The position numbers were made by a program, and so were the translations under genes. From assembly GCA_014380365.1 (NCBI GenBank), contig JACMJZ010000007.1, positions 150,453 to 214,452 of the forward strand: a stretch of 64,000 bases of DNA, written 5' to 3'. This stretch comes from Pyrinomonadaceae bacterium. Its GTDB lineage: Bacteria > Acidobacteriota > Blastocatellia > Pyrinomonadales > Pyrinomonadaceae. Of this stretch, positions 1 through 9,157 are shown one piece after another (position 1 is the first letter of the stretch; each line of letters starts with the position of its first letter). The notes under the pieces were generated by a model. The model saw only the letters and a list, made by a program, of their open reading frames with translations. It did not search any database and was not told the DNA's origin.

Positions 1-1126
1 CCCGAATGCGGTGGTCGAGCATTTGTCCGTAGGCCAGCAACAGCGCGTAGAACTGCTGAAGGCGCTTTACCGTCATGCGCGCTTGTTAATTCTCGACGAG
101 CCAACCGCCGTCTTAACGCCCCAGGAAGTCGAAGAGTTTTTCGCTATCCTCCGCCGCATGCGCGAACAGGGCAAGACCGTAGTCATCATCACGCACAAAC
201 TGTCTGAGGTGCTGGCAATTTCCGATGAAGTAACGGTCATGCGCGATGGCAAGGTAGTAGGGCAGGTGCAGACGAAGGAAACGAACGCCGCTGAATTGGC
301 GCGCCTCATGGTCGGGCGCGAAGTGCTGCTACGGGTTGAGAAACCTGATGCCGATATTGGTGTCACCCAACTTAGCGTCAAGCATCTTTCAGTAACGCAC
401 GCGGACGGAACGAAGCGCCTCGATAACGTTTCGTTTGAAGTTCACAAGGGCGAGATACTTGGTATCGCTGGAGTGGAGGGCAACGGCCAGACCGAGTTGA
501 TTGAAGCACTCGCCGGCCTGGTTCCCGCTTCACAACTTTCTGGTGAGGTGCGCCTGGAAGGTCGCGACGTTACCCGGCTCGATGCGCGCGCGCGCCGCGA
601 AATCGGAATTGCCCACATTCCTGAAGACCGGCATCGGCGCGGACTGCTGCTTGATTTTAGTCTCACCGAGAATTCCATTTTGGGTGTGCACTACCGCGAC
701 GCGCTCGTGAGTTACGCTGGTGTCTTCCTAAACGATAAAGCCATTCGCAAGCGTGCTGACCAAATTATCGCCGGTTTCGACGTGCGACCGGCGAATCAGG
801 ACTTGCCGGCGCGCGCGCTTTCCGGAGGGAACCAACAGAAGTTAATCATTGGTCGTGAGTTTGACCTCCAACCAAAGCTGCTGCTCGTATCTCAGCCCAC
901 CCGGGGAGTTGATATTGGCGCCATTGAATTTATCCATAGAAAGCTGGTAGCGCTTCGTGATGACGGCTGCGCAGTCCTGCTAATTTCAGCCGAACTTGAG
1001 GAAGTGACCGCGCTGTCAGATCGCCTGCTGATCATTCATGAGGGCCGCATAGTAGGCGACGTAGATCCCAAAGTAGCAACTATCGAAGAAATTGGACTGC
1101 TGATGACAGGGAGCTCCAAACATTGA
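1..1126 (+). CDS. nupO: Nucleoside ABC transporter ATP-binding protein, 5' truncated
   Basis: ATPase subunit with two fused ABC domains, probably energising nucleoside import through the two permeases that follow. The window begins inside domain 1, so its Walker A is off the edge and the GTG at base 11 is not the real start. Visible are the domain 1 signature LSVGQQQR and Walker [10 protein letters not shown]. Domain 2 has a Walker A variant [10 protein letters not shown] (about residue 154), signature LSGGNQQK (about 270) and a degenerate Walker B ([10 protein letters not shown]). That altered second site is usual in the sugar/nucleoside (NupO/YufO, RbsA-like) class. The stop overlaps the next gene's start (TTGA), indicating translational coupling. 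The Bmp/PnrA-type binding protein is expected upstream. Substrate class is inferred from family and from the salvage genes downstream. Confidence 0.9.
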   Translation, partial: PNAVVEHLSVGQQQRVELLKALYRHARLLILDEPTAVLTPQEVEEFFAILRRMREQGKTVVIITHKLSEVLAISDEVTVMRDGKVVGQVQTKETNAAELARLMVGREVLLRVEKPDADIGVTQLSVKHLSVTHADGTKRLDNVSFEVHKGEILGIAGVEGNGQTELIEALAGLVPASQLSGEVRLEGRDVTRLDARARREIGIAHIPEDRHRRGLLLDFSLTENSILGVHYRDALVSYAGVFLNDKAIRKRADQIIAGFDVRPANQDLPARALSGGNQQKLIIGREFDLQPKLLLVSQPTRGVDIGAIEFIHRKLVALRDDGCAVLLISAELEEVTALSDRLLIIHEGRIVGDVDPKVATIEEIGLLMTGSSKH

Positions 1127-2187
1127 TTTTCCTTCGCCAACTTTTGTTTCCTCTGATTGCTGTGATTGCTGCTTTCATTGTCGGCGGAATCCTGATTCTA
1201 ATCATAGGTGACAATCCAATAGAGGCTTACCGGCTTCTGCTCGGCAGCGCGCTCTCATGGCCTGACGGAATCGGTTACACGCTTTTTTATGCAACGCCCC
1301 TGATCTTCACCGGGCTGGCAGTGCTCGTTGCGTTCCGTTGCGGGCTGCTGAATATTGGCGCCGAAGGTCAACTGTATGTCGCTGCGTTTGCCACAGCCTG
1401 GGTGGGGATCAGTTTTGCGAACATGACGGCATGGATTCTGCTGCCGCTCTGTTTTCTGGCTGCGATTCTCGCCGGCGGCGTTTGGGGAGCAATTCCCGGG
1501 ATATTGAAAGCGCGTTTTGGATCGCACGAGGTTATCAACACCATCATGTTGAATTTCGTGGCGGTGGCGTTGTGTAGTTACTTCACGCAGTATCATTACA
1601 AAAATCCAGGCCCGATCATGGAGACAACTGCGATTGGCGGAGGCGCTCACATCGCCCGGCTGGGCAGGTTTGTACCCGGTTTGCCTGAGCGTATTCCGGT
1701 GAACGTCGCCTTCCTATTGGCCCTTCTTTGTTGTCTGTTGGTCTATCTGTTTCTGTGGCGTACGAAGTGGGGTTACGAGTTGCGCGCGACTGGGACTAAT
1801 CCGACCGCTGCCGCGTACGGCGGCATCTCGATTCGCAAACAGATCATAATCGCGATGACGATCTCCGGCTCACTTGCGGGCATGGTCGGGATCAACGAAG
1901 TACTCGGTTATCGTTATCGATACTACGATGGCTTCTCTGATAACTATGGATTCACCGGTATCGCGGTGGCGCTGCTGGGCCGAAACCATCCGGTGGGAGT
2001 GGTAGTGGCAGCGCTGCTGTTTGCGGTACTGCAACGCGGTGGCATCCATGTTGATGGTTTCTCGGAATACGTTACCAAAGACATTGTGCAGGTGTTGCAG
2101 GGCACGATAATACTTTTTGTTGCGGCTGAGGCTTTCTTTAGTGGCTCCTTCAATAGATTTGGTTTGTTGAAGCGCGCCAAGGTGTAA
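1123..2187 (+). CDS. nupP: Nucleoside ABC transporter permease 1
   Basis: Inner-membrane permease of the BPD_transp_2 (RbsC/YufP) family, 354 aa with about eight to ten hydrophobic segments. It begins with TTG overlapping the stop of the ATPase gene by four bases. The conserved cytoplasmic region with [12 protein letters not shown], near residue 225, is the family's ATPase-contact loop. It should form a heterodimeric channel with the following permease. Nucleoside specificity is inferred from similarity to NupP/YufP-type permeases and from context. Confidence 0.9.
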   Translation: MIFLRQLLFPLIAVIAAFIVGGILILIIGDNPIEAYRLLLGSALSWPDGIGYTLFYATPLIFTGLAVLVAFRCGLLNIGAEGQLYVAAFATAWVGISFANMTAWILLPLCFLAAILAGGVWGAIPGILKARFGSHEVINTIMLNFVAVALCSYFTQYHYKNPGPIMETTAIGGGAHIARLGRFVPGLPERIPVNVAFLLALLCCLLVYLFLWRTKWGYELRATGTNPTAAAYGGISIRKQIIIAMTISGSLAGMVGINEVLGYRYRYYDGFSDNYGFTGIAVALLGRNHPVGVVVAALLFAVLQRGGIHVDGFSEYVTKDIVQVLQGTIILFVAAEAFFSGSFNRFGLLKRAKV

Positions 2188-2216
2188 TCCCGCGCCGGTC
2201 TCAAGGGTAAGACAAA

Positions 2217-3107
2217 ATGAGCGAACTCTTTTCCGTAGCGCTTTTCTGGTCGACAATCAGATTGTCCACGCCGCTGATTCTGGCGGCATTGGGTGGAATG
2301 TTTTCAGAGCGCGCAGGAGTCATCAATATCGCCCTCGAGGGCATGATGCTGGCCGGCGCATTCACAGCAGCGGCGGTGACGCATGCAGTCGGCAATCCGT
2401 TTGTCGGACTGGCTGCCGGCATGGCGGCCGGGGCGTTGATTGCTGCGATCCACGCGGTTGCGTGTATCAGTTACAAGGCGGACCAGGTGGTCACCGGAAC
2501 GGCTATCAACATTCTCATGATCGGTATGCCCGCTTTCCTGAGCGGAGCGTTTTTCCTTTCGTCCGGCTCGACGCCGCAGCTTCCGAAGGAGGATTTGATA
2601 CCGTGGACACCGATCGTGATTGCGTTCGCGCTCGTGCCAATTGCGTGGTATGTGCTTTACAAAACTCCATTTGGACTCAGACTGCGTTCGGTCGGTGAGA
2701 ATCCGGAGGCCGCGGATGCAGCGGGCGTAAGCGTGGCCCGAATGAAGTATGCCGGCGTGTTGCTCTCGGGCGCCTTGGCCGGTATCGGCGGCGCTTACCT
2801 TTCGATAGGACAGTCGTCCCTCTTCACCAGAAACATGACCTCGGGCCGCGGCTTTATTGCGCTGGCGGCTTTGATTTTTGGGAAATGGAGGCCGGTGCAA
2901 ACGTTGCTGGCCTGCCTGCTGTTTGGTTTCACTGAGGCGGTCTCAATCCAAATGCAGGGCGTCGTGAAACTTCCATCCGGCGAAGATATTCCCGTCCAAT
3001 TTATCCAGATGGTGCCCTACCTGTTGACGATCATTGTGCTCGCGGGCTTCATTGGATCATCGCGGCCGCCGCAAGCCCTTGGGATCCCATATCAGAAGGA
3101 ACGGTAA
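2217..3107 (+). CDS. nupQ: Nucleoside ABC transporter permease 2
   Basis: Second BPD_transp_2 permease, 296 aa, shorter than the first as is usual for NupQ/YufQ partners. GMFSERAGVINIALEGMML near the N-terminus is the hallmark of this subfamily, and GENPEAADAAGV is the ATPase-contact loop equivalent to that of permease 1. It starts with ATG 29 bases after nupP and belongs to the same operon. Together with the two preceding genes it makes a complete importer core lacking only the binding protein. Confidence 0.9.
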   Translation: MSELFSVALFWSTIRLSTPLILAALGGMFSERAGVINIALEGMMLAGAFTAAAVTHAVGNPFVGLAAGMAAGALIAAIHAVACISYKADQVVTGTAINILMIGMPAFLSGAFFLSSGSTPQLPKEDLIPWTPIVIAFALVPIAWYVLYKTPFGLRLRSVGENPEAADAAGVSVARMKYAGVLLSGALAGIGGAYLSIGQSSLFTRNMTSGRGFIALAALIFGKWRPVQTLLACLLFGFTEAVSIQMQGVVKLPSGEDIPVQFIQMVPYLLTIIVLAGFIGSSRPPQALGIPYQKER

Positions 3108-3144
3108 GTACAGATTGCCAGGCGGCGCATCGGACGCAGGATCC

Positions 3145-3516
3145 ATGGAAACTTTGATTTCATTTCTCAAGAGCAGCACCGTTGTGGACTTGCTCGTCCT
3201 CCTCCTTATTTTCTTCATCACTGTGATAATGATTCCCGTCGGGATCTGGATCGCGCTTGCGTCGCAGCGCAGGATGCCGAGCTATATTTTCCTGTTGAGC
3301 GCATTGTTGCCGTTGCTGCTCGCCCTAATTGGGACCTGTCTGAGATTACTAATCATCGAACAGGCGATCAGCATGAACCAGGATGTTGGCAACGAAGTTG
3401 TTGCGGCAAGCCGTCAGGAAGCGTGGATCACGACTTATATTGGCGCAGCTGCAGCTGCAGTTCTTGGGCTGATCGCAGTGATGAGTCTGGTAACAAAGAA
3501 AGTGAGAAAAGCTTAG
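3145..3516 (+). CDS. Small integral membrane protein of unknown function
   Basis: Predicted 123 aa protein. The ORF track starts at 3034 inside nupQ, but the ATG at 3145 (METLISFLK), preceded by GCAGG, gives a clean start. Three hydrophobic segments are visible (about residues 13-38, 45-68 and 95-115), with a short hydrophilic stretch between the second and third. I do not recognise a family. Its position between transporter and phosphorylase on the same strand suggests co-transcription with the salvage operon, but nothing in the sequence gives a function. Confidence 0.65.
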   Translation: METLISFLKSSTVVDLLVLLLIFFITVIMIPVGIWIALASQRRMPSYIFLLSALLPLLLALIGTCLRLLIIEQAISMNQDVGNEVVAASRQEAWITTYIGAAAAAVLGLIAVMSLVTKKVRKA

Positions 3517-3554
3517 GTCGCGCTTGAGCGTTGGCCATCGGCTTAAAAATCGTA

Positions 3555-4394
3555 ATGGCGGAACAGGGTCCTACAGCTCTCTATGATCGTGCGGAACATG
3601 CGGCGAGGACCTTACGCGGGCGTACGACGCTCGAACCGCGCATCGCGATTGTGCTCGGCAGTGGACTCGGTGGGTTTGCCGAAGAGTTTGGGGACGCCGT
3701 TGCGATTCCTTATCGGGAGATTCCCGGTTTCGTCTCCTCAACCGCGCAGGGTCATGTGGGAAGTTTGATCATTGGCAAAGTGGACAACATCCCGGTTGCG
3801 GCAATGCAGGGACGCGTGCACTTTTACGAAGGCTATTCGCTGGAGGAAGTTACTTTTCCGATTCGGACGCTGAAGTTGCTCGGAATCGACACCTTGATTT
3901 TGACGAACGCCGCGGGCGGCATCGATGTTCAGTTAACGCAGGGCGCGCTGATGGTAATAAGCGATCACCTGAACCTAATGGGCGTGAACCCGCTGCGTGG
4001 CGCAAACGACGAGCGCTTTGGTCCGCGCTTTCCCGACATGACCGAAGTTTATTCTCGTGAGTTGCAGGAGCTGGTGACGCAGGAGGCGCGGGTACTGGGA
4101 ACAACCGTCCGCCGCGGCATCTATGCGGCGCTGGCTGGCCCAAGCTACGAGACGCCCGCGGAGATTCACATGCTGCGTGCTTTTGGCGCCGATGCGGTGG
4201 GAATGAGCACGGTGCCCGAAGCGATTGTCGCGAGACAGATGGAGATGAACGTCATTGGAATTTCCTGCATCACCAATATGGCTGCCGGAATCAGCGAACA
4301 AACCATCAACCATCAGGAAGTGATGGAGACGGGCGAAAAGGTCAGGATAACCTTTACCCAGTTGCTGCGTCGGATCATCACGAAGCTGCCGTGA
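3555..4394 (+). CDS. punA: Purine nucleoside phosphorylase
   Basis: Cleaves purine nucleosides with phosphate to free base and (deoxy)ribose-1-phosphate in the cytoplasm. About 279 aa from the ATG at 3555; the track's TTG at 3531 would add eight residues and lacks a better ribosome site. Family motifs in order: phosphate loop GSGLGGFAEEF, GHVGSLIIG, MQGRVHFYEGY, TNAAGGI, the base-site region GPSYETPAEI and GMSTVPEAI, then NMAAGI. Length and motifs fit the trimeric PNP class rather than the hexameric DeoD class. It follows the nucleoside importer and should process imported purine nucleosides. Confidence 0.93.
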   Translation: MAEQGPTALYDRAEHAARTLRGRTTLEPRIAIVLGSGLGGFAEEFGDAVAIPYREIPGFVSSTAQGHVGSLIIGKVDNIPVAAMQGRVHFYEGYSLEEVTFPIRTLKLLGIDTLILTNAAGGIDVQLTQGALMVISDHLNLMGVNPLRGANDERFGPRFPDMTEVYSRELQELVTQEARVLGTTVRRGIYAALAGPSYETPAEIHMLRAFGADAVGMSTVPEAIVARQMEMNVIGISCITNMAAGISEQTINHQEVMETGEKVRITFTQLLRRIITKLP

Positions 4395-4424
4395 TAACAG
4401 GCACTCCCTTGCTGCCGGACGTTC

Positions 4425-4476
4425 AGAGTAAAGCCTTTAGGCTCCGTTGCGGCACGCAAGCTAAAGCTTGTACTCT
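4425..4476. repeat. Imperfect inverted repeat between PNP and udk
   Basis: Two arms beginning AGAGTA and ending TACTCT enclose AAGCCTTTAGGCT and AGCTAAAGCTTG. They form an imperfect hairpin with several mismatches. It looks like one of the dispersed palindromic units common in this window. It is not followed by a T-run, so it is not an obvious terminator. Confidence 0.55.
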
Positions 4477-4545
4477 AAACTGCGGTCGCCAGGATAGTGC
4501 CCTTTCATAACGATATTTTCCAGTAGAAGGCGGGAAGCATTTTTC

Positions 4546-5187
4546 GTGAGTTTGATAATTGGTATATCCGGTGGGACAGGGTCGGGCAAGACCACGGTAG
4601 CAAATCGCATCCTTGAAACCGTCAAGGCAAGCGAAGTAGTTTTCATTCAGCAGGACTCCTACTACCGAAACCTCAAGGACCTCCCGCTCGACTTTCGCCA
4701 GGTCGCCAACTTTGATCATCCCGATGCACTCGATAACGACCTGCTCGTCAACCATGTGCGCAAGCTGAAAGCCGGCGAGCCCATCGAGTTGCCCATCTAC
4801 GATTTCAAAACGCATACGCGGTTAACTGAAACGCGAGCAGTCGTTCCAAAGCCGATTGTCATCGTGGAGGGGATACTCATCTTTGCCGACCCGCGCCTTC
4901 TGGAGCAGTTGGACATTAAGGTGTTTGTGGATACACCCGACGATATTCGTTTCATCCGCCGTTTACGACGCGACATTGCCGAAAGAGGACGTACGATCGA
5001 ATCCGTCATCGAGCAATACATTGTGACGGTGCGACCGATGCATATGCAGTTTGTCGAGCCGTCGAAACGTTACGCGGACGTAATTATTCCGGAAGGTGGT
5101 CACAACCTGGTGAGCATAGATCTTATTAGTGGGAAGATTAGGGAGAGGTTGGCAAGCGCCTTAACCTCGGTTGGGGGTCAATCTTGA
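4546..5187 (+). CDS. udk: Uridine kinase
   Basis: Phosphorylates uridine and cytidine to UMP and CMP, the entry step of pyrimidine ribonucleoside salvage. 213 aa from a GTG start, the normal length. P-loop GGTGSGKTT near residue 8, then QQDSYY and FDHPDA in the substrate region, the YDFKTHTR motif, and the lid residues in RFIRRLRRDI. The stop overlaps the start of cdd by four bases (TTGA), so the two are translationally coupled. Confidence 0.95.
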   Translation: MSLIIGISGGTGSGKTTVANRILETVKASEVVFIQQDSYYRNLKDLPLDFRQVANFDHPDALDNDLLVNHVRKLKAGEPIELPIYDFKTHTRLTETRAVVPKPIVIVEGILIFADPRLLEQLDIKVFVDTPDDIRFIRRLRRDIAERGRTIESVIEQYIVTVRPMHMQFVEPSKRYADVIIPEGGHNLVSIDLISGKIRERLASALTSVGGQS

Positions 5188-5606
5188 GTGAAGAGAGTTT
5201 GCAGGAGCTGGTGGAAACAGCGAAGACCGCACGGCTGCGATCAGTCGCGCCATTTTCAAACTTCCTGGTCGGCGCCGCGGTGAAAACCGAGGGCGGGATA
5301 GTTTACACGGGTTGCAATATTGAGAGCGCAAGCTATGGTCTGACGGTTTGCGGAGAGCGCGTAGCAATCTGGAAGGCTTTGTCCGAAGGTGAGAGGCACT
5401 TTGCGGAGCTGGCAATTGTTGCTGATACTGACACGCTAACGCCGCCCTGCGGGACGTGCCGGCAAATTATCTGGGAGTTTTGCCGCGACGCTACAATCAT
5501 CCTCGCCAATCTTCGTGGTGAGAGTCAGACGGTATCGATCAGGGAATTACTGCCGCGTGCGTTTGACGCTCGCTTCCTGAGCGGGGCCAAAAAAGGATCT
5601 TCGTAG
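5184..5606 (+). CDS. cdd: Cytidine deaminase
   Basis: Zinc hydrolase converting (deoxy)cytidine to (deoxy)uridine. 140 aa, the size of the tetrameric class. SNFLVGAA at the N-terminus and CNIESASYG form the substrate site; CGERVA carries the first zinc cysteine and the catalytic glutamate; PPCGTCRQ carries the other two cysteines. It starts with TTG inside the udk stop. Paired with udk it feeds imported cytidine and uridine into UMP. Confidence 0.94.
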   Translation: MSEESLQELVETAKTARLRSVAPFSNFLVGAAVKTEGGIVYTGCNIESASYGLTVCGERVAIWKALSEGERHFAELAIVADTDTLTPPCGTCRQIIWEFCRDATIILANLRGESQTVSIRELLPRAFDARFLSGAKKGSS

Positions 5607-5667
5607 TTATCCACAGATTACACAGATCGCAGATTCAAACTGATAGTCACCGCGCGGTTCCTTAGTC

Positions 5668-7104
5668 ATGTCAAAGAAAACATTTCTCGTCATCACGGTG
5701 CTCGCCACGATTTTCGCCAACCTCTTGCCGGTAACCGCGCAACGGACCAGGGGGCGACGTATGACGCGCGTGGATCTCCTCGTCGTAAACGGCACCCTGG
5801 TGACCATGGACAAGGGACGACGCGTCATCGAGGACGCGGGTATCGCCGTTTCCGGCGGGCGCATCGTGGCTGTGGGATCGAGCAGAGACATCGTGAGGAT
5901 GTACGAGGCCCCGGAGCGAGTGGACGCGACTGGGAAAATCATTATCCCCGGATTGATTAATGGGCACACTCACATCCCGATGACCTTGTTCAGGGGTTTG
6001 GCTGATGACCTCGACCTTCAGGACTGGCTCACGAAATACATCTTCCCGGCGGAAGCGAAGAACGTATCGGAAGAATTTGTGCGCGCGGGAACGCGCCTGG
6101 GTTTGGCGGAAATGATTCGCGGAGGCACGACGACCTACTGCGACATGTACTACTTCGAAGATGCCATCGCCGATGAAACTGCGAAAGCCGGCGTGCGTGG
6201 CGTGTTGGGAGAAACAGTAATCGACTTTCCCGTCGCTGATAACAAGACACACGCGGAGGCCATGGCCTACACGGAAAAGTTTGTTAAAAAATGGAAAGGC
6301 CACGAGCTGATCACGCCGGCGATTGCACCGCACGCTCCCTACACCGTCTCTGAAGAACATCTCAAAGCTGTGCGGGCTTTTTCGGATCGAACGGGATCGC
6401 CGATCGTGACGCACATATCCGAGACGAAGAGGGAAGTGGATGACAGCGTCAAAGCCAAAGGCGTCAGCCCCATCGACTATCTCTCGCGCATCGGGTTTCT
6501 AAATGAACGCGTCATTGCCGCTCATGTGGTTTGGCCAAGTGCCGGGGAGATCGGGATTTTGAAACGCGCCGGCGTGGGCGTAGTGCATAACCCGCAATCA
6601 AACATGAAGCTGGCGTCAGGCGTGTCGCCCGTGCCGAAAATGCTCGCGGATGGCTTAAGAATTGGTTTGGGCACGGATGGCGCGGCGTCGAACAATGATC
6701 TGAGTATGTGGGAAGAGATGGACACGGCTGCAAAGTTGCACAAGCTCTTCAGCGGCGACCCGAAGGTGATCTCAGCGCTGGAAGCCTTCGAGCTGGCTAC
6801 GATTCGCAGCGCCGAGGCGCTGCACATGGAAAAAGAGATAGGTTCGATAGAGAAGGGAAAGCGGGCGGATCTGGTAATAGTCGAGCGCGATTCGCTCAAC
6901 AAAATACCGGCCTACAATATCTATTCGGACTTGGTTTACGCGACCAAAGCTTCCGACGTCCAAACAGTGATTATTAATGGCCGAGTCGTGATGCGCGACC
7001 GGCGTTTGTTGACGCTGGACGAGGCATCGATAAAAGTGAGTGCCCGGGCGTTTCGCGATCAGGTGATAAAGAGCCTTGGCGGGTTGGAAGCGCAGCCCAA
7101 ATAA
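5668..7104 (+). CDS. Exported amidohydrolase of the MtaD/SAH-deaminase type
   Basis: Metal-dependent hydrolase of the amidohydrolase superfamily, 478 aa. Sequence motifs: first metal site NGHTH (about residue 98), LFRGLADDLDL, later HAPYTVS and THISE, and GTDGAASNN near the C-terminus. This arrangement is typical of 5'-methylthioadenosine/S-adenosylhomocysteine deaminases and related aminohydrolases. Unusually, the first 24 residues are a clear signal peptide ending VTAQ, so the enzyme is predicted outside the cytoplasm. As the last gene of the salvage block it may deaminate nucleosides or bases before import. The substrate is not determinable from sequence. Atrazine-type chlorohydrolase relatives are an alternative. 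Confidence 0.8.
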   Translation: MSKKTFLVITVLATIFANLLPVTAQRTRGRRMTRVDLLVVNGTLVTMDKGRRVIEDAGIAVSGGRIVAVGSSRDIVRMYEAPERVDATGKIIIPGLINGHTHIPMTLFRGLADDLDLQDWLTKYIFPAEAKNVSEEFVRAGTRLGLAEMIRGGTTTYCDMYYFEDAIADETAKAGVRGVLGETVIDFPVADNKTHAEAMAYTEKFVKKWKGHELITPAIAPHAPYTVSEEHLKAVRAFSDRTGSPIVTHISETKREVDDSVKAKGVSPIDYLSRIGFLNERVIAAHVVWPSAGEIGILKRAGVGVVHNPQSNMKLASGVSPVPKMLADGLRIGLGTDGAASNNDLSMWEEMDTAAKLHKLFSGDPKVISALEAFELATIRSAEALHMEKEIGSIEKGKRADLVIVERDSLNKIPAYNIYSDLVYATKASDVQTVIINGRVVMRDRRLLTLDEASIKVSARAFRDQVIKSLGGLEAQPK

Positions 7105-7134
7105 TCCGACCTGGGTGTCCTGGTTAGAACTCTT

Positions 7135-7231
7135 ACTCTGTGCGTTCTCCGTGTTCTCTGTGTCTCTGTGGTAAGCAGGCGTTAACAAAGATTCACCACA
7201 GAGACACAGGAACACGGAGGACGCACAGAGT
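7135..7231. repeat. Long inverted repeat (CTCTGTGTCTCTGTGGT family)
   Basis: Two nearly complementary arms of about 37 bases, 7135-7172 and 7195-7231, separated by about 22 bases. The same core (CTCTGTGTCTCTGTGGT) recurs at 60555-60594, so this is a dispersed intergenic repeat family rather than a gene-specific terminator. Confidence 0.8.
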
Positions 7232-7321
7232 AGACAGGAATGATGACGTCAGCTCCAGCCGGGAGCGCTTGCCATCTCGTCCTAATCGGATCATAATAGC
7301 GCGTCAAAATCATGTTAACTC

Positions 7322-7346
7322 GTAAGCGAGCCTTAGGCTCGCTTTT
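7322..7346 (+). terminator. Terminator-like hairpin
   Basis: AAGCGAGCC-TTA-GGCTCGCTT followed by TT is a nine-base perfect stem with a three-base loop. It lies just upstream of the TonB-C gene, so it may end transcription from the salvage operon or sit in the following leader. Confidence 0.55.
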
Positions 7347-7368
7347 GCATTTGTTGGAGTAAAGTTTA

Positions 7369-8535
7369 GTGAAGCGAATTAGACTATCAAGACGTTTCCG
7401 TCCGGCCACCAAATTCCTCTTGACGTTATCGCTTGTCCTGGTTTCGTCTACCGCACTACACGCACAGTCCACCCCTGAATCAGCGTTAACCCCGGAAGCC
7501 GTGGAGACCCGCATTCAAAGAGCGCGAGCCTTAATCGCTGCCCATCAGTTGCAGATAGCAGCCAGCGAGCTTGAAAGCGTAAGAGCTTCGACGCAGGATT
7601 CCTCGGTCCGCAACATCACCTCGGTAATGTTGATGAGCGTTTATCTGGAAGAGGGAAACTACGGAAGGGCGGAGGCGCTACTCGAGGAGAACTTCAGCGT
7701 GCGGTCAGCGCGGAACGGTGATTCGCTCAGAACTTATTTCGCGCTTGCGGGCCAGGCAGTAAACGGTAGCCGGACGCACCTTGGCCGCTACCGAAGCTTT
7801 GGCATTAACATTACCGATTCAAGTTTGCCTCCTGAAGTCGTAAACGACCTGACCCGTCTACGATCTTTTCTGGAACGCATGATTGCGCAGGCGAAGGAGA
7901 TTGCCGGGGAGAACAAGGCCTACGATTCGTTGTCGCTGCTTGAAGATGTATTGGGGGTGCGGCTATCACTAGCAAGCGACAGCGAGGATCAAATCAAGTG
8001 GCAAGGTGAATACACCGCCGCCCGCCAGTCGCTGGCTGCGTCAGCGACGCAGATTGCTTCACTGGTCGGCATTTCAGCGTTGCCACCGACAAAGGCGCCT
8101 AAAATTGCTTCGCCATCGCCTTACGCCGTGCGACGAACCCCAGAGCCGGACGCTGCCCAGAAAGCCGTAGCAATGTCCGAGCAACAACACGTTGCGACCC
8201 AAACGCAAATTGCCGCCGCTTCGGTTAGTTCGCCTGCGACGTTACTCCCAAATGACACCTCGACAGCCCCGGCGTCGTTGAATGCGAGGGCCACCAAGCG
8301 CGTGGTGCCGCGCTATCCGCCCCTGGCAAAACAAAGCGGCACTGTCGGTGCGGTCAGGGTATATGTGGTGATCGATGAGAACGGCGAGGTTATTGAGGTT
8401 TCCCGTTCGGAAGGCCCACTCCTGCTACGGCGCGCTGCCGAGGACGCCGCGCGTCTATGGCGCTTCCAACCAACCCCGGACGCTTCGTCGCCAATCCGGC
8501 GCACTGGCTACCTGGATTTCAACTTCTCCCTCTAA
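7369..8535 (+). CDS. Secreted protein with C-terminal TonB domain
   Basis: 388 aa, GTG start. Residues 1-33 are a basic N-terminus plus hydrophobic signal ending LHAQ. The middle (about 40-210) is helical with TPR-like character. A Ala/Pro/Thr-rich linker follows, and the last 90 residues form a TonB C-terminal-like domain: RVVPRYPPLAKQSGTVGAVRVYV, the VIDENGEV turn, AARLWRFQP. Having a cleavable signal and the TonB fold at the C-terminus suggests a periplasmic or envelope protein, not a classical inner-membrane TonB. No ExbB/ExbD genes are adjacent. Function is unknown beyond the domain call. Confidence 0.75.
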   Translation: MKRIRLSRRFRPATKFLLTLSLVLVSSTALHAQSTPESALTPEAVETRIQRARALIAAHQLQIAASELESVRASTQDSSVRNITSVMLMSVYLEEGNYGRAEALLEENFSVRSARNGDSLRTYFALAGQAVNGSRTHLGRYRSFGINITDSSLPPEVVNDLTRLRSFLERMIAQAKEIAGENKAYDSLSLLEDVLGVRLSLASDSEDQIKWQGEYTAARQSLAASATQIASLVGISALPPTKAPKIASPSPYAVRRTPEPDAAQKAVAMSEQQHVATQTQIAAASVSSPATLLPNDTSTAPASLNARATKRVVPRYPPLAKQSGTVGAVRVYVVIDENGEVIEVSRSEGPLLLRRAAEDAARLWRFQPTPDASSPIRRTGYLDFNFSL

Positions 8536-8587
8536 CAAGTCCGAAAAATTATATCTTATCCCATATTTTCCAACAGTTTACGCCATC

Positions 8588-8616
8588 TTGACTTAAAAGT
8601 AAGGTTTCGGTAGACT
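8588..8616 (+). promoter_or_regulatory. Sigma-70-like promoter of the suf operon, with possible Rrf2 site
   Basis: TTGACT, 17-base spacer, TAGACT, ending 21 bases before the rrf2 start codon. The spacer begins with ACTT-AA-AAGT-like dyad symmetry overlapping the -35, a plausible position for autorepression by the Rrf2 protein. The operator part is inference from position and symmetry only. Confidence 0.6.
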
Positions 8617-8637
8617 GACCTCAGCCAGGAAACTCGA

Positions 8638-9126
8638 ATGAAGATATCGGCACAAGAAGAGTATGGATTGCGCGCTCTGCTGCAACTAGCTCGCGCTGAA
8701 ACGCAGGGTGAGTCGCTGACGCTCGGACGGATTGCGAGGCTTGAAGGCATCTCCACGGCTAACGCGGGCAAGCTGATGTGGATTTTGAATAAGGCCGGCC
8801 TCGTACAGTCGCAACGCGGCACCAAAGGTGGCTATCGACTCGCCCGTCCGGCATCGGACATTCATTTGAACGAAGTCATCAGCGTGTTGGACAACGAGCG
8901 CGTCGAGGCCCACTGCAAGAGTTATACGGGTGTTCTTGATTCTTGTGTGCATACAGGGGACTGCGGAATCAGGCCGGTGATTGTTGAGCTTCATCAGATC
9001 GTCGATAACGCGCTATCTGAAATAACGTTGTCACAACTGCTCGGCACTGAAGCAACCGTCGATGCCGTGCTTCATAAGATTCAGAGTACGAAGCCACGCG
9101 CGGAGTCAATTCACGCGCAGGTGTGA
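8638..9126 (+). CDS. Rrf2-family Fe-S regulator of the suf operon
   Basis: 162 aa winged-helix regulator. MKISAQEEYGLRALLQLA and GGYRLARP are the diagnostic Rrf2 helix and wing. Three cysteines with spacing C-x9-C-x5-C (about residues 97-113) match the IscR/SufR type cluster ligands, so it probably senses Fe-S status. It is the first gene of the SUF operon, 31 bases from sufB, and likely autoregulates it. Confidence 0.9.
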   Translation: MKISAQEEYGLRALLQLARAETQGESLTLGRIARLEGISTANAGKLMWILNKAGLVQSQRGTKGGYRLARPASDIHLNEVISVLDNERVEAHCKSYTGVLDSCVHTGDCGIRPVIVELHQIVDNALSEITLSQLLGTEATVDAVLHKIQSTKPRAESIHAQV

Positions 9127-9157
9127 TCGGAGAACATTTTGGTTGAACAGGTAACAG

